A stretch of DNA of 64,000 nt from Clostridia bacterium. GTDB lineage: Bacteria > Bacillota > Clostridia > Christensenellales > Aristaeellaceae. The position numbers and the translations under genes were made by a program. Location of the stretch: NCBI GenBank assembly GCA_017410455.1, contig JAFQQT010000082.1, positions 1 to 64,000 on the forward strand. Reading direction: 5' to 3'. Positions 1-7,292 of this stretch are shown piece by piece. The notes below the pieces were generated by a model that ran no database searches, was not told where the DNA came from, and worked only from the letters and a program-made list of their open reading frames with translations. The stretch's first letter is position 1, and each line of letters starts with the position of its first letter.

Positions 1-18
1 CCAGCGCCCGGAAAATTA

Positions 19-132
<114 letters not shown>

Positions 133-141
133 TGCCCCATT

Positions 142-168
142 AGAAGCATCTCGTTCGAGGTGCTTCTT
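142..168 (+). terminator. Intrinsic terminator of the rRNA operon
   Basis: A 10-bp stem (agaagcatct paired with aggtgcttct, one G-U pair) with a six-base loop is followed by a short T run directly after the 5S gene. Confidence 0.8.
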
Positions 169-227
169 TGATTTTCCGCAGGGTTTGTGATATACTGTCC
201 ATGACTGCTTCAGAGGGAGGGAACAGG

Positions 228-485
228 ATGTCATACCAGGATGACTGGCGGCTCCGGGGTCAGGAGGAATACCTGATGGGGGTGACCCTGGTGCATCAGC
301 CGTGGGAACCGTCTGATCCGAAAAACGACCATGATCATTGCGAGTTCTGCTGGGTAAAATTCAGCCGATACGAGGCCGATCTGCATGCCGGGTACAGCAC
401 CGAGGACTGCTACCGGTGGGTCTGCGCGCAGTGCTTCCATGATTTTCAGCGGAGATTCTCCTGGAGGGTGGAAGAAAATGCATGA
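228..485 (+). CDS. Small Cys/His-rich protein, probable partner of the Nudix protein
   Basis: An 85-residue protein of unknown function. The ATG at 228 was chosen over an upstream possibility because GAGGGAGG lies just before it. The sequence has an ordered set of possible metal ligands: HDHCEFC near residues 34-40 and a WVCAQC segment near 64-69, so a small zinc-binding fold is likely (inference). The end overlaps the start of the Nudix gene by 8 bases, which points to translational coupling. My recollection is that similar small proteins accompany such long Nudix-type proteins in other Firmicutes, but I cannot check this here. Confidence 0.8.
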   Translation: MSYQDDWRLRGQEEYLMGVTLVHQPWEPSDPKNDHDHCEFCWVKFSRYEADLHAGYSTEDCYRWVCAQCFHDFQRRFSWRVEENA

Positions 486-1449
486 GTATCGCGTGACAAA
501 ATACGATCCTCAATACCGCGTGAACGGCGTATACACCCGCACCGAATGGACGAACATTGCCGACGTTGGCCGGATGTATGACGGTCGCATCTTCACCATG
601 GCGGACTATGAGCGTGCCGAACAGCAGCATATTGATTTCCTCTCTGCCCTTGCTGCCAGGGAAGGTGCGTTCCCGCTGACGCTCCGTTCCCTTGAAGACC
701 GCAGCGATGAAACGCGCTGGGAAGAGAATCAGAAGATCATGCCGGCAGACCTTTCTGCCATCATCCGCGACGTCCTCCGCGAAGAATGCTGGTGCCGCCT
801 GGAGGCCCCCGGTTTCTTCATCCACTTCGGGTATGAATACTACATGTATGTTGGCTGCACGCATACCACGGAGGCGATGGCGGAACTCGCTGGCGCTTAT
901 GCCCTGTTTGCGGAGCCGATGCGTTCCCCCTATCACCCGGACGCAGTGGACGAGCCGCCGGCAACTGTTGACCTGCGTCCGATGACTGCCCTGTACCTCA
1001 CTCGGGGCGAGGAGATCCTCCTGCTCTACCGCACCGGCTCCCGCGTCGTCGGCAACAGCTACACCGGCGCGGCGGGCGGCCACATGGAGGCGGATGAGTA
1101 CAACTCCGCCCGGGCCTGCGTCCTGCGGGAACTCCGGGAGGAGACCGGCCTGACCCCCGATGACCTGACGGACCTGGCCATGCGCTATGTGACCCTGCGG
1201 CTGAAAGACGGCGAGATTCGCCAGAACTACTACTTTTTCGCCGGACTGCGCCCCGGTTGCCAGCCGGGCGAGAGCAACGAGGGGCGGCTGGAGTGGCATC
1301 ACCTGGACGCCCTGGCTGCGCTGCCCATGCCCCATACCGCCAAGCAGGTGCTGATGCACTATGTGGCCGAAGGACGCTTCACGCAGCTGCTCTATGGCGG
1401 CGTTTCTGCGGCGGATGGCACGGTTTTCACCCCGATGACGGAATTCTGA
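478..1449 (+). CDS. Nudix hydrolase with an uncharacterised N-terminal domain
   Basis: A 323-residue protein. The N-terminal 170 residues (beginning MHEYRVTKYDP) form a domain I do not recognise, rich in aromatic and acidic residues. A Nudix domain follows from about residue 175, with a Nudix box at about 200-225 beginning GGHMEADEY and ending RELREETGL. Compared with the classical spacing (G-x5-E-x7-RE) there are two extra residues before RE, but the catalytic REL-EE-G part is intact. Nudix enzymes hydrolyse nucleoside diphosphate-linked compounds; the substrate cannot be predicted. It overlaps and is probably co-expressed with the small Cys-rich gene before it. The start at 478 is supported by GGAGGGTGG upstream. 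Confidence 0.85.
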   Translation: MHEYRVTKYDPQYRVNGVYTRTEWTNIADVGRMYDGRIFTMADYERAEQQHIDFLSALAAREGAFPLTLRSLEDRSDETRWEENQKIMPADLSAIIRDVLREECWCRLEAPGFFIHFGYEYYMYVGCTHTTEAMAELAGAYALFAEPMRSPYHPDAVDEPPATVDLRPMTALYLTRGEEILLLYRTGSRVVGNSYTGAAGGHMEADEYNSARACVLRELREETGLTPDDLTDLAMRYVTLRLKDGEIRQNYYFFAGLRPGCQPGESNEGRLEWHHLDALAALPMPHTAKQVLMHYVAEGRFTQLLYGGVSAADGTVFTPMTEF

Positions 1450-1530
1450 ACCGGTCGGCGGGGTATCCTGTAAACGAGCATTGCGTCGGTATGGCGGCGG
1501 CAATTCGGTTTTTGTTGACAGGAGGTTGAC

Positions 1531-2214
1531 ATGTTCTATTTTGACTGGACGATATGGCTGATCATCCCCGGCCTGCTGCTGGGCATCTGGGCGCAGAGCC
1601 GGGTCAGCAGCGTTTATCACCGCTACAGCCGCGTGCAGACGCGCCTGGGCCGTCCGGCCAGCGAGGTCGTGGCGGAATTGCTGCGGCGCAACGGCAACGA
1701 CGCGGTCACGGTCGGGCGCGTGAATGGCAGCCTGACGGACCATTACAATCCCGCCACGGAGACCCTCAACCTCTCCGAGGGCGTGTTTGACAGCGCATCG
1801 GTCGCTGCGCTGGGCATCGCAGCCCATGAGGCTGGCCACGCCATGCAGAAGCAGGAGGGCTACGTGCCCCTGATGCTCCGCACGGCCATCGTGCCTGCGG
1901 TGAACTTCTGCTCCGGCCTGTCCACGCCGCTGTTCCTCATCGGCCTGCTGTTCACCTGGGAGGCGCTGACCACCATCGGCATCATCCTCTTTGCCGCGTC
2001 CACGGTCTTCGCGCTGGTGACGCTGCCGGTGGAGTTCAACGCCAGCCGGCGCGCCGTGCGGATGCTCACGGAGGGCGGCTATGTCACCCGCGATGAGGAG
2101 GAAGGCGTCCGTGCCGTCCTCAACGCCGCCGCGCTGACCTACGTTGCCGCCGCGGTGACGAGCCTGCTGTCCCTGCTGCGGCTGGTGCTCATTGCGCGCC
2201 GCCGGCGGGACTGA
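1531..2214 (+). CDS. YugP-like membrane zinc metallopeptidase
   Basis: A 227-residue integral membrane protein that fits the YugP/Zn-peptidase-2 family. The zinc-binding motif HEAGH is at residues 99-103, the N-terminal membrane anchor is at about 5-20, and two or three further hydrophobic segments lie at about 120-180 and at the C-terminus, which ends in an Arg-rich tail. The Tyr-His-(x)-Tyr-Ser segment and the conserved Asn-Leu-Ser before the helix bearing HEAGH are typical of the family. It probably degrades or processes membrane proteins; no substrate is known. GGAGG is placed correctly before the ATG at 1531. Confidence 0.88.
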   Translation: MFYFDWTIWLIIPGLLLGIWAQSRVSSVYHRYSRVQTRLGRPASEVVAELLRRNGNDAVTVGRVNGSLTDHYNPATETLNLSEGVFDSASVAALGIAAHEAGHAMQKQEGYVPLMLRTAIVPAVNFCSGLSTPLFLIGLLFTWEALTTIGIILFAASTVFALVTLPVEFNASRRAVRMLTEGGYVTRDEEEGVRAVLNAAALTYVAAAVTSLLSLLRLVLIARRRRD

Positions 2215-2374
2215 CGGGCGGCGATGGGTCGCGGGAATCCTCATGCTCCGGCAGGACGCCGGAGTTTTTTTCGTGCCGATGCATCCTTTTCCACCCTGCG
2301 ATCCGTCTGTATGGATGAGCGGGCGGATACGGAATGCGGCGCTCCCGATGATCCACCCCGGGGAGGTGATGAAC

Positions 2375-2887
2375 ATGCGCTTTGCACAGGGCCCGTGCAG
2401 AGACGATACCGAGAAGATTGAAACCCTCATGGAGACCTACGGCACGCAGGTCAAGCGCCTGTGCTGCCTGATATTGCAGGACATGTCCCTGGCTGAGGAT
2501 GCCGCGCAGGAGACCTTCATCAAGGCCTGGCGGAGCCTGGCGAAATTCCGCGGCGAGTGCAGCGAGCGCACCTGGCTGATGCGCATCGCGGTCAACACCT
2601 GCCGCGACGTTCAGCGCACCGCCTGGTTCCGCCGGATGGATCGCCGCGTCACCCCGGAGGAGCTGCCCCTGGCCGCGCCCGAACCCGGGGAGCCCGCACT
2701 GGCCGAGGCCATCGCCCGCCTGCCCGCTGGCGACCGCGAGGTCATCGTCCTGCGGTATTACCAGCAGCTGTCCCCCGGGGAGATCGCCGAGCTCCTCCGT
2801 CAGCCCCTCAATACCGTCAAATCCCGCCTGGTAAGGGCGAAGAAGAAGCTGAAGCAAACGCTGGAAGGGTGGAATGATGATGCGTGA
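2375..2887 (+). CDS. ECF-type RNA polymerase sigma factor (sigma-70 family)
   Basis: A 170-residue sigma factor. Region 2 includes the segment with AEDAAQETFIKAW, the usual core-polymerase-binding signature, and region 4 has a helix-turn-helix with LNTVKSRLVRAKKKL. The ATG at 2375 was chosen because GGGAGG ends eight bases before it; an ATG at 2369 is too close. The following gene starts inside the last 14 bases and encodes a single-pass membrane protein, so this is a sigma/anti-sigma pair responding to an extracellular cue (inference). It is the first of two such pairs in the window; the other lies at 13352-15600. Confidence 0.92.
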   Translation: MRFAQGPCRDDTEKIETLMETYGTQVKRLCCLILQDMSLAEDAAQETFIKAWRSLAKFRGECSERTWLMRIAVNTCRDVQRTAWFRRMDRRVTPEELPLAAPEPGEPALAEAIARLPAGDREVIVLRYYQQLSPGEIAELLRQPLNTVKSRLVRAKKKLKQTLEGWNDDA

Positions 2888-3608
2888 CCCGAAGGAACTC
2901 CTCGATCGCCAGCTTTCCGGCGTGAACTGGACGCAGGGCGACCGCCGCGCGGTGCTCTGCACGATCGGAAAGGAGAAACCCGTTATGAAGAAACAAGTTG
3001 TGACCCTGCTGGCTGCCGTGATGATGCTGGTGCTGCTGATGGGCGTTGCGGTGGCCGCTACCCGCCTGTGGGGCGTGCAGGACTTTGCCGACCGGTTCGG
3101 CGAGCCCCTGCCCACCGTGCCCGTGCAGGAGGCGATCCCGCAGAGCGGCGGCGATGGCAGCGAAATGACCGTCGCGGCGACCTCCTCCGTCTGGGATGGC
3201 GAGACCGTCCGCATGACGCTGCACTGCCAGCCGAAGGCGGAGAACCTCCTGCTGATGGAGGCCTGCCTCCAGCTGGACATGCCCGTGCGCAACCTCGACC
3301 GCGACCTGCCTGAAGGCGGGACCATCGCGGACTGGATCGCGCAGGCTGGTTTCACGGATGTGCTGGGCGTGGCCATTGAGCCCATGCTGAATGGCGCGTA
3401 CATGCCCTACCGCGTGGCGTGGCACCTGGAGGAGGACGGCAGCTACACGCTGTACTACGAGTTCGACGGCGTGGCCGACGGCCCCCTCGACGTGCGCTTC
3501 CAGTGCGTCACCTGGGGCTGGGATGCGGCGCGCGAAAGCTTCTGCGACGACGCGCGCAACGAGGTCTTCGACCTCCACTGCACCCTGACGCCCCCGGAAG
3601 CCCCGTAA
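2874..3608 (+). CDS. Putative anti-sigma factor, single-pass membrane protein
   Basis: A 244-residue protein overlapping the sigma gene by 14 bases (in-frame ATGs also occur at 2877 and 2880). It has a short cytoplasmic part (about 37 residues), one membrane helix at about 41-62 and an extracytoplasmic domain of about 180 residues with no recognised fold. Its position right after an ECF sigma gene suggests it holds that sigma factor inactive. A second possible start, ATG 2985, has a perfect AAAGGAG nine bases upstream and would give a form starting MKKQVVTLL that lacks the cytoplasmic part. The paralogue at 13352-15118 has the same arrangement. Confidence 0.75.
   Translation: MMMRDPKELLDRQLSGVNWTQGDRRAVLCTIGKEKPVMKKQVVTLLAAVMMLVLLMGVAVAATRLWGVQDFADRFGEPLPTVPVQEAIPQSGGDGSEMTVAATSSVWDGETVRMTLHCQPKAENLLLMEACLQLDMPVRNLDRDLPEGGTIADWIAQAGFTDVLGVAIEPMLNGAYMPYRVAWHLEEDGSYTLYYEFDGVADGPLDVRFQCVTWGWDAARESFCDDARNEVFDLHCTLTPPEAP
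2969..2987 (+). promoter_or_regulatory. Internal Shine-Dalgarno and ATG inside the anti-sigma gene
   Basis: AAAGGAG at 2969-2975 is nine bases before an in-frame ATG at 2985-2987, directly before the membrane helix. The sequence between them (aaacccgtt) nearly matches that of the paralogous gene (caacccatc). It could produce a shorter product lacking the cytoplasmic segment. Confidence 0.5.
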
Positions 3609-3616
3609 ACAGAACG

Positions 3617-3653
3617 CGCCCCGCAGACCGGTTGCATGGTCTGCGGGGCGTTT
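3617..3653. terminator. Intrinsic terminator between convergent genes
   Basis: A perfect 13-bp stem (cgccccgcagacc with ggtctgcggggcg, 3617-3629 and 3638-3650) sits between the anti-sigma gene and the convergent GMP-synthase-like gene. The T run on the plus strand is short (TTT). Confidence 0.75.
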
Positions 3654-3691
3654 GATGACATGGAGGGTTCAGCAGCTTTCCCGGGGTGCGT

Positions 3692-5149
3692 TTACAGCGT
3701 CTCCACCGGCGTATAGTTCTTGCTGGGGGTGAGGTCGAACAGCACGCGCCTGACCTGGGGGCAGCGGCGGAGGATCTCCAGCGTCACGCGCTCGAGCAGG
3801 TCGTTGGGCAGGCGGGCTGCCATGCCGCCGGCGCCGTCAACGGTCTGCACGGCGCGCAGGGTCACCATGTAGCCCTCGGCGTCCGTGGCGTCCGAAAGGG
3901 CGGCGAAGTACTGCCAGAGGCGCTTGTGCTGGTTGTTCTCGGTGATCTCGTAGGTGAAGATGGCGTCGGCCTCGCGCAGGATGTTCAGCTTCTCCGGGGT
4001 CACTTCGCCCATGATGCGTCCGGACAGGCCGCTGCCGGGGAAGGGCTGGCGCAGCAGCATCGCGGGGGTCATGCCCAGGTCCTCGCCGATGTTGCGGACC
4101 TCGTCCTTGAACAGCTCGCGGACGGGCTCGATGATGGCGATGTCCTCCGCATGGGCCTGCAGGGGATAGACGCTGCCCCGGATGACGTCGGTGTAGTTGG
4201 TGCCCTGGATGAGCAGGCGGACATTCTGGTGCGCGGCGGTTTCGCGCTTGAGCACCTGCTGCAGCAGGCGGAAGACGATGCGCTCCTTTTCAGCGGCGTC
4301 GGTCACGCCCTCCAGCGCGGCCATGAATTCGGCTGACGCGTCCACGCGGCGCAGATCCAGCCCGGCGCGGGTGCTGTAGAAGTCCATCACCTGCGCGGCC
4401 TCGCCCTTGCGCAGCAGACCCGTATCGATGAAGATGCAATGGAGCCGGGAGCCCAGCGCCATGTGGCCCAGCAGGGCGCAGACGCCGCTGTCCACGCCGC
4501 CGGAAAGGGAGCACAGCGCCTCGCCGCCGCCCGCCGCCATGGTGATGGCCGCCCGGGCGCGCTCGATGAAGGCTTCGTTGTTCCACCACATGGTGCAGAA
4601 GCAGACGTGGCTGCAGAAGTTGAGCAGCAGCTGGGTGCTGCCGGGATCGTTGCGCTCCAGCTGCAGGGCCAGGCCCCACACATCCCGCTGGTGCAGGCGG
4701 AAGCCCAGCATGCCATCGGCGGTGTAAGCGGCGGGGGTGGCCTGTTCGGGCAGCGCCGTCATATAGCGGCAGGCCCGCAGGTAGCGTTCGCCATCCTCCA
4801 CATCGCTGAAGAGGATGTGCCCGTGGTCGAACTGCACCTCTTCCACGCTGCCGGGGAGGGGCAGGTCGCTCAGCTTGCCGCCGCACAGCTCGCACAGCGT
4901 CAGCGCCGCATCGCCCAGGCACAGCATCGGCACGCCGCTCTCAAGATAATCCTTGAGCTCGGGCAGGGTCGATGCAACGCCGGTGGACTCTGCCGCCACG
5001 ATCACGCCGCGAACGTCCGTCTGCCGGATGGCTGCAGCTGGCGTGCCAGCCGGCTCGATGCGGCAGCAGATGTGCTCCGCCCTCAGGCGGCGGGCAACCG
5101 TACGGGTTACCGCAGCGTCAATGCTGATGAGTACGACACAGTCGCGCAT
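3692..5149 (-). CDS. GMP synthase-like PP-loop ATPase with inactive glutaminase domain
   Basis: A 485-residue homologue of GMP synthase (GuaA). The ATP-pyrophosphatase part is clear: SGGVDS at residues 216-221, IDTGLLRKGEA, QGTNYTDVI, and EPVRELFKDEVRNIG followed by QPFPGSGL and LRAVQTVDG. The N-terminal part aligns with a class I glutamine amidotransferase, but the nucleophile elbow reads LCLGDAAL (residues 76-83) where the catalytic Cys should be, and the His of the QFHPE motif is Gln. The KSHHNVGG loop expected after QGTxYxDVI is absent and the C-terminus does not end in the usual TIEWE. It may be a paralogue with another substrate or an ammonia-dependent enzyme. GGAGG precedes the start. 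Confidence 0.8.
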   Translation of the reverse strand: MRDCVVLISIDAAVTRTVARRLRAEHICCRIEPAGTPAAAIRQTDVRGVIVAAESTGVASTLPELKDYLESGVPMLCLGDAALTLCELCGGKLSDLPLPGSVEEVQFDHGHILFSDVEDGERYLRACRYMTALPEQATPAAYTADGMLGFRLHQRDVWGLALQLERNDPGSTQLLLNFCSHVCFCTMWWNNEAFIERARAAITMAAGGGEALCSLSGGVDSGVCALLGHMALGSRLHCIFIDTGLLRKGEAAQVMDFYSTRAGLDLRRVDASAEFMAALEGVTDAAEKERIVFRLLQQVLKRETAAHQNVRLLIQGTNYTDVIRGSVYPLQAHAEDIAIIEPVRELFKDEVRNIGEDLGMTPAMLLRQPFPGSGLSGRIMGEVTPEKLNILREADAIFTYEITENNQHKRLWQYFAALSDATDAEGYMVTLRAVQTVDGAGGMAARLPNDLLERVTLEILRRCPQVRRVLFDLTPSKNYTPVETL

Positions 5150-5316
5150 GGGATCATCCTCCGGAATCGTTATTGCTCAGGGCGCAGTATACTAACCTAA
5201 TATATTCTCTTCAGCAGCGCGAAATTCCTTCTTCATCCGAATAAATGCGTTCATAACGGATTTTTCAGGATGTTCCGGCGTCGCTGTGTTATCATCCTGT
5301 CGTCAGCAGATGACAT

Positions 5317-5404
5317 GCGATGTTGGGTGAGCGGCTGAAACCACCTGTTTGCTGAACAGGCCATCCACCTGGGTGCGCAGGTTCAAATCCTGCACATCGC
5401 GCCA
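5317..5404 (+). tRNA. tRNA-Ser (anticodon GCT)
   Basis: The acceptor stem GCGATGT pairs perfectly with ACATCGC. The anticodon stem CCTGT/ACAGG encloses TTGCTGA with anticodon GCT. A long variable arm follows, as in serine tRNAs, and the T arm GCAGG-TTCAAAT-CCTGC is intact. Discriminator G and an encoded CCA end the gene. It reads serine codons AGC and AGT. Confidence 0.95.
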
Positions 5405-5407
5405 GAC

Positions 5408-5444
5408 GGCGGCGGATCGGGCATTCCGGTCTGCTGCCTTTTTT
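5408..5444 (+). terminator. Terminator of tRNA-Ser
   Basis: ggcggcgga pairs with tctgctgcc (two G-U pairs) and is followed by six T residues, four bases after the tRNA CCA end. Confidence 0.75.
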
Positions 5445-5446
5445 AC

Positions 5447-6091
5447 TTATGCGGCCCCGCCGGCGATGCGCGCCATCTCCCGCGCCAGGCCTTCGCAGAA
5501 GCGCCCCAGGTGCAGCCCGTCCACCAGGGCGTGGTGGGCCAGCACGGTCACGGGCATCATCAGCCGGCCCTGCGCGTCCTGTTCGTATTTCCCCCAGGTG
5601 ATGCGCGGGTTGGAGTCCTCGCCGCCCATCACCGGCTGCAGCAGCGCCGTGTAGTGCAGCCAGGGCAGGGCGGAGATGAAGTACATGCTCTCCACATCGT
5701 CGTCCTCTTCGATGGTGCCGCGCTGGCGGTAGAGGGCGCGGGTCTCCTCCGCATAGCGGATGTACTCGCCAAAGGGCATGTGGTGGCGCAGGGTGCAGTA
5801 GCAGTAGGTGCCGTCGGGCAGGGGCTCGGTGTGGGAGGTGGGGCAGGCGTCGTAGAGGGCGACGCCGCCATCATGCATGCGCTGCCGGAATTCCGCCACG
5901 CCATCGGCCGCCAGGGCAACGGCGTGGATGAAGGTGAGGTAGAAGGAGCAGCCCTGCGCCTTGCAGAAGCGGACGAGGTCGGTCACGTCCACCATCTGCG
6001 TCACCCCCACATAGGGGTAGGTCTGCGCGCGGAAGTGCTCGAAATGCGCCCGGCGGGGGAAGGTCGCCATATCGATCATGCGGTATGCCAT
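5447..6091 (-). CDS. Chloramphenicol acetyltransferase (CatA-like) family protein
   Basis: A 214-residue protein of the usual length for type A chloramphenicol acetyltransferases. The signature HHALVDGLH is at 186-194 with the catalytic His at 186 or 187 and the structural Asp at 191. The N-terminal segment FEHFRAQTYPYVGVTQMVDVT and the middle F-LP-LHYTALLQP segment also match the family. These enzymes transfer acetyl from acetyl-CoA to a hydroxyl acceptor. Whether this one confers resistance is unknown, because many chromosomal homologues in Firmicutes have other or unknown substrates. AGGAGG is five bases before the ATG. It stands alone, convergent with the tRNA. Confidence 0.88.
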   Translation of the reverse strand: MAYRMIDMATFPRRAHFEHFRAQTYPYVGVTQMVDVTDLVRFCKAQGCSFYLTFIHAVALAADGVAEFRQRMHDGGVALYDACPTSHTEPLPDGTYCYCTLRHHMPFGEYIRYAEETRALYRQRGTIEEDDDVESMYFISALPWLHYTALLQPVMGGEDSNPRITWGKYEQDAQGRLMMPVTVLAHHALVDGLHLGRFCEGLAREMARIAGGAA

Positions 6092-6136
6092 GGGTACCTC
6101 CTGGGCACAAGGCCCTGCAATCCGCCCGGCGATGGC

Positions 6137-6165
6137 TTGCGCATCCCGCAGGGCTGTGCTACAAT
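6137..6165 (+). promoter_or_regulatory. Sigma-A-type promoter for the small basic protein
   Basis: TTGCGC at 6137-6142 and TACAAT at 6160-6165 are separated by 17 bases, 22 bases before the start codon of the 55-residue gene. Confidence 0.7.
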
Positions 6166-6187
6166 GTCAGCAAAGGAGTGAAGTGCG

Positions 6188-6355
6188 ATGAAGAAGCATG
6201 TGCCTCTGGAAAAGCAGCAGAAGAGCGCCCGGCGGGAGCACGACCGCGCCCAGCGGGGCGACTGGGGCAGCGTGAAGCCCGTGCTGCGGGTGGTTCAGAG
6301 CCGGAAGAAATACTCCCGCGTCCGCCAGAAGGAGGCAGACCGCCGGGAGGAGTGA
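6188..6355 (+). CDS. Small highly basic protein (55 aa), function unknown
   Basis: The protein begins MKKHVPLEKQQKSARREHDR and ends RQKEADRREE. Nearly half of the residues are Lys, Arg, Glu or Gln, and it has no Cys or membrane segment. It has its own promoter (6137-6165), an AAAGGAG Shine-Dalgarno eight bases before the ATG and its own terminator (6361-6398), so it is very likely a real monocistronic gene. The charge pattern suggests nucleic-acid or ribosome binding, but this is inference only. Confidence 0.8.
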   Translation: MKKHVPLEKQQKSARREHDRAQRGDWGSVKPVLRVVQSRKKYSRVRQKEADRREE

Positions 6356-6360
6356 CGCAG

Positions 6361-6398
6361 AAGCAGCGGAGCCGCCATGGTGGAGGGCTCCGCTGCTT
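6361..6398. terminator. Bidirectional intrinsic terminator
   Basis: A perfect 13-bp stem (aagcagcggagcc with ggctccgctgctt) separates the small basic gene from the convergent secreted-protein gene. Confidence 0.8.
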
Positions 6399-6405
6399 TC
6401 ATGCA

Positions 6406-7253
6406 TCAGGGTTCGATGACAATGTAGGGGATCTCGCCGTTCAGGAGCGGGAAGGGCTCGGTGCAGTCGGCCTCGTAGACGTCCCCGTAATACACATCGG
6501 AGAAATCGCTGCTGACGGCGGGGTGGTTCAGGTAATCGATGGTGATGGTGTAGCTGCCGTCGTTATGGATGCCGTTCTGGTACATGGGCATCTCCGCATC
6601 CAGCGTCCAGAGCACATTGTTCCAGACAAGGATGACCTTGAAGTCGGACGCGTCGTTCATCGCCGCGAAGAGGGTCGCGTCGTTGATGACCCAGGGCAGC
6701 TCCTCCTCCGGGACAAGGAGTAATCGTAACCCCAGTCGTACAGGGCGACATAGGCCTTGTCGGGCGTGCCGTAGCGATTGCTGACGTTGTCGGCAACGTC
6801 CTGCGCCGGGCGCAGATCGTTCTCATACTGCATCAGGTCGTACTTCAGCGCCTTCAGGCTGGAAACGTCGAAGGTCAGGGGCTGCTTGGCGCCGACGCAG
6901 GAGAAGCGGTCGAAAACCCAGGCGGCGGGATCGGTCCACTCGACTTCGCCGTTCAGGTAGGCTTCCGTCCGCGCGTAGTGGGCACAGAGGCCCTGCTGCG
7001 CGTCCAGCGGCAAGCCGAAGACGGAGTAGTAGCCGTCATCAACGACGAAGGTGGGGTCCTCTTCGCGGTAGACGTCGGCGGAGTAATCATCAAAGGGCAC
7101 GCCGACCTTTTCTGAGGCGACGGCGATGAACTCGCTCTTGAGCGTATCCCACGGGATACCGGCAAAGGTATGCAGCGCGGCCTCCTCGGCCAGGGCGGGA
7201 AGGGCAGCCAGCAGCAGTGCGCAGGCGGCCAGCAGGGCGATGACTCTCTTCAT
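6406..7253 (-). pseudogene. Secreted protein gene broken by a frameshift
   Basis: The N-terminal frame (6657-7253) encodes a signal peptide ([22 protein letters not shown]) and about 175 residues of apparently normal protein, then turns into Arg/Ser-rich nonsense after YDWGYDYS. A different frame continues from about 6720 with EELPWVINDATLFAAMNDAS and runs to a sensible end at 6406. Loss of one base at about 6713-6722 (tactccttgtcccgg on the coding strand) explains this; the restored protein would have about 280 residues. The function is not recognised. It may be a true mutation or a sequencing error, since both halves keep normal composition. Confidence 0.72.
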
Positions 7254-7292
7254 GGCGGATCTCCTCGCTTTTGCATTATGCTGGCGGATGGA

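Noticed and set aside
6657..6730. Programmed ribosomal frameshift in the secreted protein gene
   Set aside because: No slippery heptamer with a downstream stem-loop is evident; a base loss or sequencing error explains it more simply.
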